Below, piece after piece: positions 18,809 to 27,696 of a DNA stretch of 64,000 nt. The notes under the pieces are model-generated. The model searched no databases. It worked only from the letters and a program-made list of their open reading frames with translations, and was not told the origin of the DNA. The stretch covers positions 1 to 64,000 of the forward strand of contig CAIYUN010000017.1 of the NCBI GenBank assembly GCA_903929355.1. Reading direction: 5' to 3'. This DNA comes from an uncultured Opitutaceae bacterium. GTDB lineage: Bacteria > Verrucomicrobiota > Verrucomicrobiia > Opitutales > Opitutaceae. Both the position numbers and the translations under genes were made by a program. Numbering within the stretch: position 1 is the stretch's first letter; every line of letters begins with the position of its first letter.

Positions 18809-18833
18809 GTCCGATTGGTCGGAGCTGTCGGAC
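18809..18833. terminator. Possible shared hairpin between convergent proS and DUF1080 genes
   Basis: GTCCGA (18809-18814) can pair with TCGGAC (18828-18833); a TCCGA/TCGGA alternative is also possible. It lies in the 54-base gap where two genes converge. There is no T-tract, so the call is weak. Confidence 0.3.
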
Positions 18834-18842
18834 AGGCCGCCC

Positions 18843-19505
18843 TTAATGCAGCGGCGCGAGGGTGATGTTGCGCATCTCGAAGGGGAAACCCTCAAACTGG
18901 AAGCCCACTTTGCCGGTGCTCGGGACACACTTGGTTACCGTGTTTTGCACCACGCCGTTGATCGTGACCGTGATGGTGTCGCCGCGGACCACGATGTCGG
19001 TGGTGTTCCACTCGCCAACGGGTTTCTCGCTGTCGGTCTTTTGCTTGGTGACCGTGGGCACGGCCTGCGGCGGTTTGGGCAGCTCGGCGCAGAGGGCGCC
19101 CGCCATCGGGAGCACGTCGCCGACAAACTTGAGCTTGGTCTGGATCTGAAAACTGAGCGGCCAGGCCCGGTCCTTGGGGCCGGAACTGATGTGGAGGAGC
19201 ACGCCGCCGTTGGTGTTTGCGGCGGTGCCGACCGGCCAGCGCCATTCGGCGTGCAGGGTATAGCCTTGGCTATAGGTGGCGGTGGTGGTGAGGAAGCCGA
19301 CCGGCTTGCCCGCGCAGGCGATGACCCCGTCGGCGGTGTAGTGGCAGACCTTCGTGATGTCGGTCGCGGGGACGGTCACAAACTCCCAGCCGGCAAAATC
19401 CTTGCCGTTGAAGAGCGGGGAGCCGGCGGGCGTGGCCACCGGGGACGCCGGGTCGGCGGCCCGGGCCAGGGCGAGAGTGAGCAACAGGCAGGGGAGGTAA
19501 CGCAT
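18843..19505 (-). CDS. DUF1080 (3-keto-disaccharide hydrolase-like) exported protein
   Basis: 220 residues from the ATG at 19505, which begins a signal peptide ending about residue 18. The domain start LFNGKDFAGWEF is the hallmark of DUF1080, a concanavalin-like beta-jelly-roll. The pattern NGGVLLHI and the final strand FEMRNITL fit the family. Members act on, or bind, oligosaccharides outside the cytoplasm, and some cleave 3-keto-glycosides. No partner genes are close, so the substrate is unknown. Confidence 0.9.
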   Translation of the reverse strand: MRYLPCLLLTLALARAADPASPVATPAGSPLFNGKDFAGWEFVTVPATDITKVCHYTADGVIACAGKPVGFLTTTATYSQGYTLHAEWRWPVGTAANTNGGVLLHISSGPKDRAWPLSFQIQTKLKFVGDVLPMAGALCAELPKPPQAVPTVTKQKTDSEKPVGEWNTTDIVVRGDTITVTINGVVQNTVTKCVPSTGKVGFQFEGFPFEMRNITLAPLH

Positions 19506-19586
19506 GGGGAGGGTGAAGGAAGGCTGGGCCAAGGCAGGCCTGAAGGCAAGCGTCCGGGAAACTGACCCGGCCAAGCAAAAACCTGT

Positions 19587-19658
19587 AACCACTAATGCAC
19601 ACTAATCTGCACTAATCCGATCCTTCGAATTAGTGTCCATCAGTGTCCATTAGTGGTT
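19587..19658. repeat. Near-perfect 30-bp inverted repeat of CACTAAT words
   Basis: Bases 19587-19616 and 19629-19658 are inverted copies with 25 of 30 positions matching and a 12-base loop. Each arm starts AACCACTAATG and repeats the word ACACTAAT. The whole is an intergenic hairpin upstream of the outer-membrane barrel gene. A related half-site, ATTCGTGGTTTAAA, lies about 40 bases downstream. Confidence 0.85.
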
Positions 19659-19731
19659 CAATTCTGGCGGCTCGAAAAGTCATGCTTCCAATTCCTGTAA
19701 TTCGTGGTTTAAACCCCCGTTTTCCTTCCCC

Positions 19732-20388
19732 ATGAAAAACTCCCTCCGCCTCCTCGCCTTCGTCCTCGCGGCCGCGTTTGCCGCCGTTCTCCCCGCCCGC
19801 GCCAGCGGTATTTACTTCAAGGCCGCCGGTCTCTACTCCAGCCCGCAGGACCTCAAGGTGGGCAGCGCCACCGCGTTCAAGGGTTCGCTCAAGAACGACA
19901 CCGGCCTCAGCGGAGCGATCGGCTACAAGATCCCCTTCATCCCGATCCGCGCCGAGGCCGAGCTCCAGTGGCTGAAGAGCGGCTTCGAGGGCGGCTCGAC
20001 CTCGCTCGGCCCCGTCACGAGCACCTCGGGGGATTACCGGCAGTTCACCGGCTTCGTCAACGGCTACTACGACCTGCCCACGTATTATGGTTTCGGGGCC
20101 TACCTCGGGGCGGGTCTGGGCATGGCGCGCATTGATCTCAACCACCTCAGTGTCTTCCAGGGCGCGACCAATGTGGTGAGCTTCTCCGGCAAGGAAAACG
20201 CCTTCGCCTACCAGCTCATGGTCGGCCTGTCGTTCCACCTCCTTGGCCAGGCCTCGCTCAATGCCGGCTACCGGCTGGTGAAGCAGGAGAGCATCGCCCT
20301 CACCAACTCCGCCGCCGCGAGCGCGCTCCAAAGCATCCGTCCCGGTGACAACCGGATATTCGAGCTGGGCGTGACCATCGGTTTCTGA
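19732..20388 (+). CDS. Outer-membrane beta-barrel protein
   Basis: 218 residues with a signal peptide ending about ARAS at 25. The mature part alternates polar and hydrophobic residues in eight or so strands and ends in Phe (TIGF), the classic outer-membrane assembly signal. It fits the small OmpA-like/OMP_b-brl type of barrel. No enzymatic motifs are visible. The exact role is unknown. The upstream gap carries a long hairpin of CACTAAT words. Confidence 0.82.
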   Translation: MKNSLRLLAFVLAAAFAAVLPARASGIYFKAAGLYSSPQDLKVGSATAFKGSLKNDTGLSGAIGYKIPFIPIRAEAELQWLKSGFEGGSTSLGPVTSTSGDYRQFTGFVNGYYDLPTYYGFGAYLGAGLGMARIDLNHLSVFQGATNVVSFSGKENAFAYQLMVGLSFHLLGQASLNAGYRLVKQESIALTNSAAASALQSIRPGDNRIFELGVTIGF

Positions 20389-20710
20389 ACCAGCCGCAGG
20401 ATGAGGACCGGAGCGCCTGAGTTACAGGCACTGATTTGATGGGGAAATCAGGAAATCAAGAACGGAGGAGGACGCGGAGCGTACGGAGGGCAACCAGATC
20501 CGTCTCAGTCGTGTAACCGTGTCCTACGACTGTGTCTTCCGACTTGTCCTCCATAGCTTCAGCGACGGAGGAAGCCTTGGCGGAGGAGCATCCGTGGTTA
20601 AATCCGATTCCGCCATTAGTGTTCATCAGTGTCCATCCGTGGTTAAAAACTCCGGTCTCCGTGTCCCAACTACGATTCCGTCACTTCCGTGTCTTCCATG
20701 GGGAGCCTGT
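20389..20710. repeat. 322-base intergenic stretch packed with word repeats
   Basis: No gene is visible. Bases 20431-20451 hold a CTGATTT/AAATCAG hairpin. Bases 20461-20495 contain CGGAG words. Bases 20589-20650 contain two copies of TCCGTGGTTAAA around ATTAGTGTTCATCAGTGTCC words. More TTCCGT and CTTCCGTG words run to 20700. These are relatives of the arrays at 23798-24054. Confidence 0.7.
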
Positions 20711-21973
20711 TCAAATGAAACCCAGCGACGGATACGCCTGCCCGAGGATTTTGTCGGCGGGGCTGTTCAGCCACCGGTCGAGGACCGTGGCGTAGATCTG
20801 GCGGAAATCGGTGCTGTAGGTGATGTCCTGGTTTTTCGGGAGGTTGGCGAGCACGGGCGACGTGCCGAACAGGGTGCCCTTGAGCTTCGAACCCATCACG
20901 AAGAGCGGCGCGGCGGTGCCGTGGTCGGTTCCGCGACTGGCGTTTTCGCTCGGGCGGCGGCCGAACTCGGAAAACGTCATCGTGAGCACCTGCCCGTCGA
21001 GCTTTTTGGCCGCGAGGTCCAGCTGGAACGCGGCGAGAGCCTCGGACAAAGTGCGGAGGTTGTTGATGTGGGTGTTGAGCTGGTTCTGGTGGTTGTCAAA
21101 ACCGCCTAGTTGCACAAAATACACGCGGGTGGGGAGGCCGGAGGCGATGAGCGCGGCGACGCTGCGGAGGGAGTTGGCGAACGGGCTGGCGGGATAGGTC
21201 GATCCCGGTTTGTAGGCCCCGAGCACGGTCTGGACCTTCTGCTCCGTCACCAGCGCGTCCATGAGCGTGGCCTTGAGGAAGGACGCGTTGGGATTCTCGT
21301 CGTGGTGGTCCTGCTGGGAGAGCTGCCGGAGCAACGCGAGGTTCTCGCGCTGCTGCCGCTGGTTGCCGGCGGCGGCACCCAAACCGAGGCCGAAGGTGGG
21401 ATGGGCCGAGGCGGCCGCGAAGGACTGCGGCGTCTCGCCGGTGGAGTGGATCGCGACGGGGTCGTCGGTGGAGCTGGCCGGCTGGCCGGCGCAGGCGTTG
21501 TCGAGGTAGCGGCCGACCCAGCCGGTGGCGAGGCTCGCGTTGCTGTCGCTGGCGGTCTCCCAAATCTCGGTGGAGCGGAAGTGGCTGTGGTTGGGATTGG
21601 GATAGCCGACATTCTGCACGATGCCCAGCCGGCCCTCCTTGAAGAGGGAGGCCATCGCGGCACAACCGGGGTTGAAGCCGAGCGTGTCGGTGACCGGCAC
21701 AACCTGGGCCTTGGGGATGCCGAGGGTCGGGCGCAGGCGGTAGTAATTGGCGTCTTCGTAGGGGATGACGGTGTTCAGGCCGTCATTGCCCCCGGCGAGC
21801 TGGACGAGCACGAGGATACTGCGGTCCTTCTCCGGCGCCTGCGTGGCGGCGAGCGCGGACTCAACCAGGAACGAGGGCGCGAAACGGCTGAAGGCGAGGA
21901 GCCCGACGCCGCGGCCGCCCCAGCGGAGAAACTCGCGGCGGGTGACAGGAAGGGTGGTGAAGGGCGTGTTCAT
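20711..21973 (-). CDS. DUF1501 family protein, Tat-exported
   Basis: 420 residues. The N-terminus carries a twin-arginine signal (RREFLRWGG near residue 12). The DUF1501 core begins with ILVLVQLAGGNDGLNT, a metal-binding sulfatase-like strand, and contains the conserved TEFGRR-like block as TFSEFGRRPSENASRGTDHG. DUF1501 proteins are nearly always next to a DUF1800 gene, as here (71 bases downstream of it). The function is not settled; export and surface roles have been suggested. A CTTGG repeat lies in the gap upstream. Confidence 0.94.
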   Translation of the reverse strand: MNTPFTTLPVTRREFLRWGGRGVGLLAFSRFAPSFLVESALAATQAPEKDRSILVLVQLAGGNDGLNTVIPYEDANYYRLRPTLGIPKAQVVPVTDTLGFNPGCAAMASLFKEGRLGIVQNVGYPNPNHSHFRSTEIWETASDSNASLATGWVGRYLDNACAGQPASSTDDPVAIHSTGETPQSFAAASAHPTFGLGLGAAAGNQRQQRENLALLRQLSQQDHHDENPNASFLKATLMDALVTEQKVQTVLGAYKPGSTYPASPFANSLRSVAALIASGLPTRVYFVQLGGFDNHQNQLNTHINNLRTLSEALAAFQLDLAAKKLDGQVLTMTFSEFGRRPSENASRGTDHGTAAPLFVMGSKLKGTLFGTSPVLANLPKNQDITYSTDFRQIYATVLDRWLNSPADKILGQAYPSLGFI

Positions 21974-21982
21974 GGGGGGATT

Positions 21983-22016
21983 CCGTTCTTGGTGCTTGGT
22001 TCTGAGTACTTGGTTC
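21983..22016. repeat. CTTGG-word array between DUF1800 and DUF1501 genes
   Basis: Words GTTCTTGG, TGCTTGG and GTACTTGG are repeated within the 71-base gap of the DUF1800-DUF1501 unit. A loosely complementary GAACAAG/AGAACG run follows at 22019-22036. Confidence 0.55.
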
Positions 22017-22044
22017 GGGGAACAAGTAGGAGAACGAGGGCGGA

Positions 22045-23691
22045 CTAGCAGAGCTGGTACTCAGGGGACTGGAGGAGGGTGATGATGGTGTTGCGCAGGC
22101 GCTGGAGGCGGCGCTGGTCGGGGCCGGCGGCGGCGAGGTTGGCGCCGCCGCGGCGCGCGCCGGGGGCGTTGTTGGCGGGAAGGTCCTCGGCGAGGAAATC
22201 GCGGACGCTGGCATGGTAGGCGGCGTCCACCGGCATGGGCAGGAGGGCGTCGATGAGCCAGTTGGCGGCGGTGTCGGGCGGCAGATCGGCCAGCTCGGCG
22301 AGGCGGTCGGGGGTGAAATTGAAATGGGTGCGGCCCTCGGCGCGGGCCTCGTCGAGGGCGGCGATCTCGTCGGCGTTGAGGTTGGCCTCGATGAGCGGGG
22401 CGAAAAGCGTCTCGACCGCCTGGCGGCGCGCGGCCAGGGTGCCCGAGTTGATCCAGTTGCGGCCGCCCACCCAGCCGCGCACGTTGGGCGGGCGGAAGGG
22501 GATCTGGTCCATGAGGCGGAGCGGGGCGATCGTGCGGCGCGGGATCGGCGCGACATCGAGGTTGAGGTCCTCCACGAGGCCGAGTAGGTATTGGACCGGG
22601 CTCTTGATGTAGGCGCCGCGAAAGGCGGGGTCGAAAAACAGCCGGCTGCCGAAGAAACGCTGCGCGACCCGGCGCAGATCGTAGTTGGCGGTCGTGCGCC
22701 ACCAGTCGCCCAAGGCGGCGAGTTGCTCCTTGGGCAGCGGGTCGTCGGTCAGGTAGAAGCGGGCGAGTTTGTGCGCCATATACCGGCCGGCGGCGGGTTG
22801 GGCGTAGGCGAGATCGATGACATCGTCTCCGGCGAAGCTGCCCGTGCGGCCGAAGATGGTCTTGGGTGTCGGGTCGTGCTGGCCCGGTGCGAAGCGGAAC
22901 ACGCCCCCGTTCTGCCGGTACCCGGTGAAGGCCCGCGCCGACTCCTTGATGTCCTGCTCGGTGTAGTTGCCCTCGCCGAGCAGGAAGAGCTCAAACAGCT
23001 CGCGGGCGAAGTTCTCGTTGGGCGCGGTGCGCAGGCTCTGCTGCAGGTCGAGATACATGACCATGGCTGGCGAACGTGAGACCGCCTTGGCCAGCGTGGG
23101 CGCGCTGCCGAACCCCCCGGTGCGGAGCAAATCCTGATGCGCGAGGATGAGGGCCGGATTTTTGACCTTTTCCTGGCTGACCACGAAGATGTCGCTGAGG
23201 AACAGGGTCCATTTTTCCGTCACGGCATTCTCCGGCCGGCCGGCAAACTCGAGCCAATGCACCGTGAGGTCCTGCTCGGCCTGGTTGGTGGCGACGTTGA
23301 TCTGGTTCCGGATCTGTCGTTGCTGGATCTCCTGCGGGTTGGCGGCGGCCGCGGAGCTGGCGGCGGCGACGCCAGCGCCCCCCGCCCGGTTCGCGACGAG
23401 TTGGGCTTGGAGACCGGCGGTCTTGGCCTCAAGCGTGGCAAGGGAGCGGGGGGCGGGAAAAGGGGGGGCCTTGGAGGGAAAGAGCCGGTCGAGGCTGGCG
23501 GCAAGACCATCTTTCAGCAACCGGTCAACCTCGGGGGGCTTGGCGGTCCAGCCGGCGCGGCGGAGCAGATGGCGCGCGGCGGGGGCATCAAATTCAGCGT
23601 CGGGGAGCGGCTCCCAAGCCTCGCCGGGCTTTAGGTCAAACGGGAGCTGCGCGACGGTCTCCGGTGCCGGATTGGAAGGGGTGGCCGACAT
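22045..23691 (-). CDS. DUF1800 family protein
   Basis: 548 residues. The DUF1800 features are a helical N-terminal part with HLLRRAGW and the central block ENFARELFELFLLGEGNYTEQD. The GRTGSFAGDD loop is also typical. Near the C-terminus is a Gly/Arg/Ala-rich patch. There is no obvious signal peptide at the chosen start. It is transcribed just before the DUF1501 gene and is presumably its partner. Function is unknown. Confidence 0.94.
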   Translation of the reverse strand: MSATPSNPAPETVAQLPFDLKPGEAWEPLPDAEFDAPAARHLLRRAGWTAKPPEVDRLLKDGLAASLDRLFPSKAPPFPAPRSLATLEAKTAGLQAQLVANRAGGAGVAAASSAAAANPQEIQQRQIRNQINVATNQAEQDLTVHWLEFAGRPENAVTEKWTLFLSDIFVVSQEKVKNPALILAHQDLLRTGGFGSAPTLAKAVSRSPAMVMYLDLQQSLRTAPNENFARELFELFLLGEGNYTEQDIKESARAFTGYRQNGGVFRFAPGQHDPTPKTIFGRTGSFAGDDVIDLAYAQPAAGRYMAHKLARFYLTDDPLPKEQLAALGDWWRTTANYDLRRVAQRFFGSRLFFDPAFRGAYIKSPVQYLLGLVEDLNLDVAPIPRRTIAPLRLMDQIPFRPPNVRGWVGGRNWINSGTLAARRQAVETLFAPLIEANLNADEIAALDEARAEGRTHFNFTPDRLAELADLPPDTAANWLIDALLPMPVDAAYHASVRDFLAEDLPANNAPGARRGGANLAAAGPDQRRLQRLRNTIITLLQSPEYQLC

Positions 23692-24103
23692 GGCAGAAAT
23701 ATAACTGAAGGTCGGGCCAATGCAAGCGGCCGGAGCCTGGTTCAGGTGGAACGCGACGCCCCCGGCGCGCTCGCCCCGACCGAACCGAGCAACCGGAGTT
23801 AACCACGGATTACACGGATGAACACGGATCTATTCAGAAGCCATGAAGCCATGAACCGGAGTTTTAACACGCAGGACACGGGGCGCACGGAGGGAACAAT
23901 CCGAGGACACAGAAGGGGAGGGGGACGGAGGGAGGACCAAGGCAGAAAGTTTGGTCCAGCCTGAGTTCCTGAGTTCCAGATTCGAATTTAATTTGGAAAT
24001 CAGGATATCAGGAACGGATGGGGCAGAGTTTTAACCACGGATGACACGGATCCACAGGGGTAAGGCAGGCTCCTGCCTCGGCAGAGGAATGGTCGGCCCT
24101 CGC
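23692..24103. repeat. 412-base gap with several word arrays
   Basis: No gene is visible. Bases 23798-23829 hold three CACGGAT-type words after GTTAACC. Bases 23833-23857 repeat GAAGCCAT. Bases 23860-23897 hold CACGG-type words. Bases 23965-24014 form an inverted pair (GTTCCTGAGTTCC against GGAAATCAGG...GGAAC). Bases 24028-24054 repeat CACGGAT after TTTTAACC. A small GGCAG/CTGCC hairpin lies near 24063-24077. All of this is upstream of the DUF1800 gene and past the end of alr. Confidence 0.75.
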
Positions 24104-25252
24104 TCACAGACCCAGGCCGCTTTGGTAAAAACGTGGGACGCGCTTGGTGATCGCGCAGAGGGTGTCCCAGGGGATGGTGCCGGCCCACTGGCTGAACTCG
24201 GCGAGCGAAATCTCCGCCCCATCCTGCCGGCCCACGAGCACGGCCTCGTCGTTGACGGCCACACCGGGGGCATCGGTCACGTCGATGACCGTCTGGTCCA
24301 TGGTCACGCGGCCGAGCACGGGGCAGCGCCGGCCGCGCACGAGCACCTGGGCGCGGTTGCTGGCGGCCCGCGGGACACCATCGCCGTAGCCGGCGGTGAG
24401 CACGGCCACGAGGGAGTCGCGCCGCAGCGTGTGCGTGCGGCCGTAGCTCACCGTGGCACCTGCGGGCAGGCGTTTCACCAGTCCCACGCGCGCGCGGAAG
24501 GCCAGCACCGGCTCGGTGCGCACCGCGACGAGCAGGGAGCCTGGGTGCGGCAGAACCCCGAACTGCAGCAGCCCGACGCGCACGGCGTTGAACGGGCCGT
24601 CACCCGCAAAGGTCTCCAGCCCGGCACTGTTGTCGGCGTGGACCAGCAGGCGGGCGGGGTCGAGGCCGGGGCAGCGCGCGAGCGCGGCGAGAAACCGGCG
24701 GCGCTGCTCGGTGGTGAAGGCGGCGTCCTCGTCGGGGCTGGCGAAATGGGTGAACACCCCCGCCAGCCGCAGCCGGGGTGCGCGGGTGATTTTTTCCCAC
24801 AGCGCGGGCGCCTCCTCGTGCCAGACGCCCAGCCGGCCCATGCCGGTGTCGATTTTGAGGTGGACCGTGACGGGCTGGCCGGTGGCCACGCCGGCGGCAT
24901 CGAGCCGGTCCACTTCGCCAGGAGACGACACGGTGGCGGCAAAGCCATGCTCGGCGGCGCGGCGGTCCTCGCCGGGCAGCAGCGGGCTGAGGAGCAGCAC
25001 GGGCCAGTCGGTGCCGGTCTCGCGCAACGCGAGCGCCTCGGCGAGGGTGGCAACCCCGAACAGGTCCACGCCCGCATGCACCAGGCGCCCGGCGATCTGG
25101 GGCAGGCCGTGCCCGTAGGCGTCGGCCTTCACCACGGCGACATAGCTCATCCCGGCCGGCAGCGAGGCGCGAATGAGGCGCACGTTGCGCTCGAGCGCGG
25201 CGAGATCCACGTCGGCCCAGCAGCGGGCGGAGGCTCGGTCGCCGGCACTCAT
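24104..25252 (-). CDS. alr: Alanine racemase
   Basis: 382 residues. The PLP lysine is K42 in VVKADAYGHG, and the second-domain catalytic Tyr lies in the TAGYGDGVPR block. The MDQTVIDV strand near the C-terminus is conserved. The enzyme makes D-alanine for peptidoglycan in the cytoplasm. Its start codon overlaps the stop of tsaB by 4 bases (ATGA), so the two are translated together. Confidence 0.97.
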   Translation of the reverse strand: MSAGDRASARCWADVDLAALERNVRLIRASLPAGMSYVAVVKADAYGHGLPQIAGRLVHAGVDLFGVATLAEALALRETGTDWPVLLLSPLLPGEDRRAAEHGFAATVSSPGEVDRLDAAGVATGQPVTVHLKIDTGMGRLGVWHEEAPALWEKITRAPRLRLAGVFTHFASPDEDAAFTTEQRRRFLAALARCPGLDPARLLVHADNSAGLETFAGDGPFNAVRVGLLQFGVLPHPGSLLVAVRTEPVLAFRARVGLVKRLPAGATVSYGRTHTLRRDSLVAVLTAGYGDGVPRAASNRAQVLVRGRRCPVLGRVTMDQTVIDVTDAPGVAVNDEAVLVGRQDGAEISLAEFSQWAGTIPWDTLCAITKRVPRFYQSGLGL

Positions 25253-26013
25253 GGTCCCGCTCCTGTAGGGGCGTTGCTCGCCGATGCCCTTTCCGGTTTT
25301 TCGCCGGTCTTAGTCTTGTTTCCTCCTCCTTCTGACGTCTGACCTCTGACATCTGAATTCTGCTTTCCACCTTCCGGCTTCTGATGCACCTGCGGCGTCC
25401 AGGTCGCGTAGGCCGGCTCCTCATGCAGAAAGGCATCGGGAGCATCGGTGAGGTGAAAGAGGTCCACGTCAGCCACGCGCGGGAGCAGCGCCGCGAGGTC
25501 ATAGGGGGTGCGGCGGACGTGGCCGGGCAGGGAGGTCCAGTGCCGGAAATGCTCCGGCATCACGAGGTTGTCGGCGAGCTCTGCGGTGGGCACCCGGTGA
25601 AGCGGGGCCCCGGGCCGCGCCACGTGCCAGGAGTCGCGGCGCGCGTCGGCGATCACCGTTGCGGCCGGGTCCCCGAGCGCGTGGGCGACGAGGGCGAGGC
25701 TCTGGTAGGCGAATACGGGGGCGGGGTTGAGCACCTGCCAGACCCGTAGCGCCATCGCGGCGCTGCGCACCCCGAGCACGGAGCCCGGGCCCTCGCAGAA
25801 CACAAAGGCCTTTACGTCGGCGATCTGCCGCCCGCCAGCGGCCAGCAGCTCCTCCGCGCAGACGAAAAGACCGGTGCCGGCCTCGTCGTCGCGGGCGCGC
25901 CAGAGCGGGGCCGCGCCGGCGTCCGGCCACAGGGCGACTTGCACGCGCGCCGAGGCTGAGTCGAGCAGAAGCACGACAGGATGCGCGGCGAGCAGTTGGG
26001 TGAGGCTGGGCAC
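25249..26013 (-). CDS. tsaB: tRNA threonylcarbamoyladenosine protein TsaB, with repeat-derived tail
   Basis: 254 residues from a GTG at 26013. This start places the first strand VVLLLDSAS near the N-terminus, as in other TsaB; a longer frame from 26139 would add 42 unusual residues. The GPGSVLGVRSA motif is the TsaB signature. TsaB is a non-catalytic partner of TsaD in making t6A in tRNA. The family normally ends just after the PAYATW-like segment. Here about 40 more residues follow, rich in Gly, Ser, Thr and Lys, encoded by the CTGACGT repeat (25332-25362) and flanking DNA. The stop overlaps alr. Confidence 0.87.
   Translation of the reverse strand: MPSLTQLLAAHPVVLLLDSASARVQVALWPDAGAAPLWRARDDEAGTGLFVCAEELLAAGGRQIADVKAFVFCEGPGSVLGVRSAAMALRVWQVLNPAPVFAYQSLALVAHALGDPAATVIADARRDSWHVARPGAPLHRVPTAELADNLVMPEHFRHWTSLPGHVRRTPYDLAALLPRVADVDLFHLTDAPDAFLHEEPAYATWTPQVHQKPEGGKQNSDVRGQTSEGGGNKTKTGEKPERASASNAPTGAGP
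25332..25362. repeat. CTGACGT 7-bp array inside the tsaB 3' end
   Basis: Four 7-bp units (CTGACGT, CTGACCT, CTGACAT, CTGAATT) plus a partial fifth. They are translated on the minus strand as part of the TsaB tail. It looks like an intergenic repeat that became coding. Confidence 0.8.
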
Positions 26014-26152
26014 GACGCCGCCACGAAACGCCGGCGGCCCGCGGCGCGCAAGCGCGCAGAAGAAGTTGCGGGCATCCCCAACTTCCGGCGAGGTCAAGAC
26101 GACCCAGATCGCCGCCCTCCCCATGACGCCAGCCTCCATCCGCCTTACCTGC

Positions 26153-26183
26153 CTACAATGTCAACTAATAGTTGACATCGTAG
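26153..26183. promoter_or_regulatory. 31-base palindrome, candidate operator between tsaB and tig
   Basis: Arms of 14 bases (26153-26166 and 26170-26183) match at 13 positions around the centre AAT. The core is ATGTCAACT and AGTTGACAT. Both arms contain TTGACA on one strand, like a -35 box. It lies in the 311-base divergent gap between tsaB (GTG at 26013) and tig (26325). I see nothing else of note in this gap. A dimeric repressor site is the likely reading; the regulator is unknown. Confidence 0.65.
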
Positions 26184-26324
26184 GCGCGGGCAGGGCGACG
26201 GGTGCGGCGGTGGGGTCAACCGGTTGTCGCCGGGGAACGAGTGGAATCCATCATTGACCGTCGGGCGGCGCGGCATTTAGCCTGACCCTTCCATCCAACC
26301 CTCCCTGTCAACTCCGACCCTGTT

Positions 26325-27656
26325 GTGAACCTCGAAATCAAAGACATCTCACCCACCCGCAAGAGCCTGGTCGTCACCCTCGATCCCGCCGAGGTGGACT
26401 CCGAGCACCAAGTGGTGGTGGCCGAGTTTTCCCGGATGGCCCGGCTGCCCGGCTTCCGGCCCGGCAAGGCCCCGGCGGCCATGGTCGCGAAGCGTTTCGC
26501 CAAGGAAATCGCCGAGGAGTTCAAGCAGAAGGTACTGGCCAAGGCCTACCGCGAGGGCAACGCCCAGGCCAAGCTCGATGTCGTGCACATCACCAACGCC
26601 GAGGAGGGCGTGATCGCGCCGGGTGCGGCTGCCACCATCACGATCACGGTGGACATCCGCCCGGAGTTCAAGCTGCCGGAGCTGGCGGGCCTTATCACCG
26701 AAGTGCTCCCGGCCGAGGCCACGGAGGCCGAGGTGGACGCGATGATTAACGCCCTCCGGGCCGAGAAAGCCGATTTCAAGGTGGTAACCCGCGCGTCCGC
26801 CAAGGGCGACTATGTAAAGCTCGCCTTCGAAGGCCGGGTGGGGGACCGGCCGATCTTGGAGATCGCGCCCGATAACCGGATTTACGGCCAAGTCCCGCAG
26901 ACGTGGGAGGAAGTCGAGGGGGCGAACGAAGGCGTGATCCCCGGGCTGGGCAAGCAGATCGGCGGCCTTGCGGCCGGCGACAAGCGCGAGGTGACCATCA
27001 CGTTTCCGGTCGAGTTTCCGGCGGTGCCCGCACTGGCCGGGCTGGTCGCGACCTATGCGGTCGAGGTGCAGGAGGTGCGCGAACGCGCGCTGCCCCCGCT
27101 CGACGAGGCGTTTCTCCAGGCCCACCAGGCCGACAGCCTCGACACGCTCAAAACCAACGTCCGCAACCAGCTCAAGCTCCGTCGGGCGCAGGAAAACCAC
27201 CGGGCGCAGCGCAGCCAGGTGCTGCGGCAGCTGGCCGAGCGCGCGGGGGAGTTCCCGGTGCCGGACAGCCTCGTCGAGGAGGAGACGCAGGGCGTGCTCC
27301 GCAATTTCATCGAGCAGAACATGCGGCGCGGCGTGCCGGCCGACCAATTTGAGAAGGACAAGAAGGAGATCTACGAAGGGGCGCGCAAGACCGCCGCCAG
27401 CCAGGTGCGGAACCGTTTCCTCCTCACCTCGGTGGCCACACAGGAAAAGCTCACTGTGACTGAGGATGACATGAACACTTTTCTCTACCAGGAGGCGGTC
27501 GCGGCGGGGGTGCGCCCGGAGAAGCTGGCGAAGGATTTGTCCAAGGACCGCGGCCGCGGGCAGGCGGCGCAGTTGTCCATCCTTTTCGACAAGGCCCTTG
27601 ATTTGTTGGTGTCCAAGGCTACGGTGCAGGAAGTCGCGCCCAAGCCCCCGGCCTGA
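26325..27656 (+). CDS. tig: Trigger factor
   Basis: 443 residues starting with GTG at 26325. The ribosome-binding N-terminal domain has the signature [10 protein letters not shown] (near residues 41-50). The PPIase (FKBP-like) domain covers about 155-245, and the helical C-terminal chaperone domain the rest. Trigger factor binds nascent chains at the ribosome exit. clpP follows 40 bases later, the common tig-clpP order, though clpX is not next. Confidence 0.96.
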   Translation: MNLEIKDISPTRKSLVVTLDPAEVDSEHQVVVAEFSRMARLPGFRPGKAPAAMVAKRFAKEIAEEFKQKVLAKAYREGNAQAKLDVVHITNAEEGVIAPGAAATITITVDIRPEFKLPELAGLITEVLPAEATEAEVDAMINALRAEKADFKVVTRASAKGDYVKLAFEGRVGDRPILEIAPDNRIYGQVPQTWEEVEGANEGVIPGLGKQIGGLAAGDKREVTITFPVEFPAVPALAGLVATYAVEVQEVRERALPPLDEAFLQAHQADSLDTLKTNVRNQLKLRRAQENHRAQRSQVLRQLAERAGEFPVPDSLVEEETQGVLRNFIEQNMRRGVPADQFEKDKKEIYEGARKTAASQVRNRFLLTSVATQEKLTVTEDDMNTFLYQEAVAAGVRPEKLAKDLSKDRGRGQAAQLSILFDKALDLLVSKATVQEVAPKPPA

Positions 27657-27696
27657 GCGCCCGTTCCGCCCTCCCAACCACGCCCTCCCTCCGCCC

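Noticed and set aside
23798-24054. CRISPR-like array
   Set aside because: Units are only 6-10 bases, degenerate, and have no equal-length spacers or cas genes.
26014-26139. Longer TsaB start at 26139
   Set aside because: The extra 42 residues precede the normal first strand of TsaB and have no family match; the GTG at 26013 fits better.
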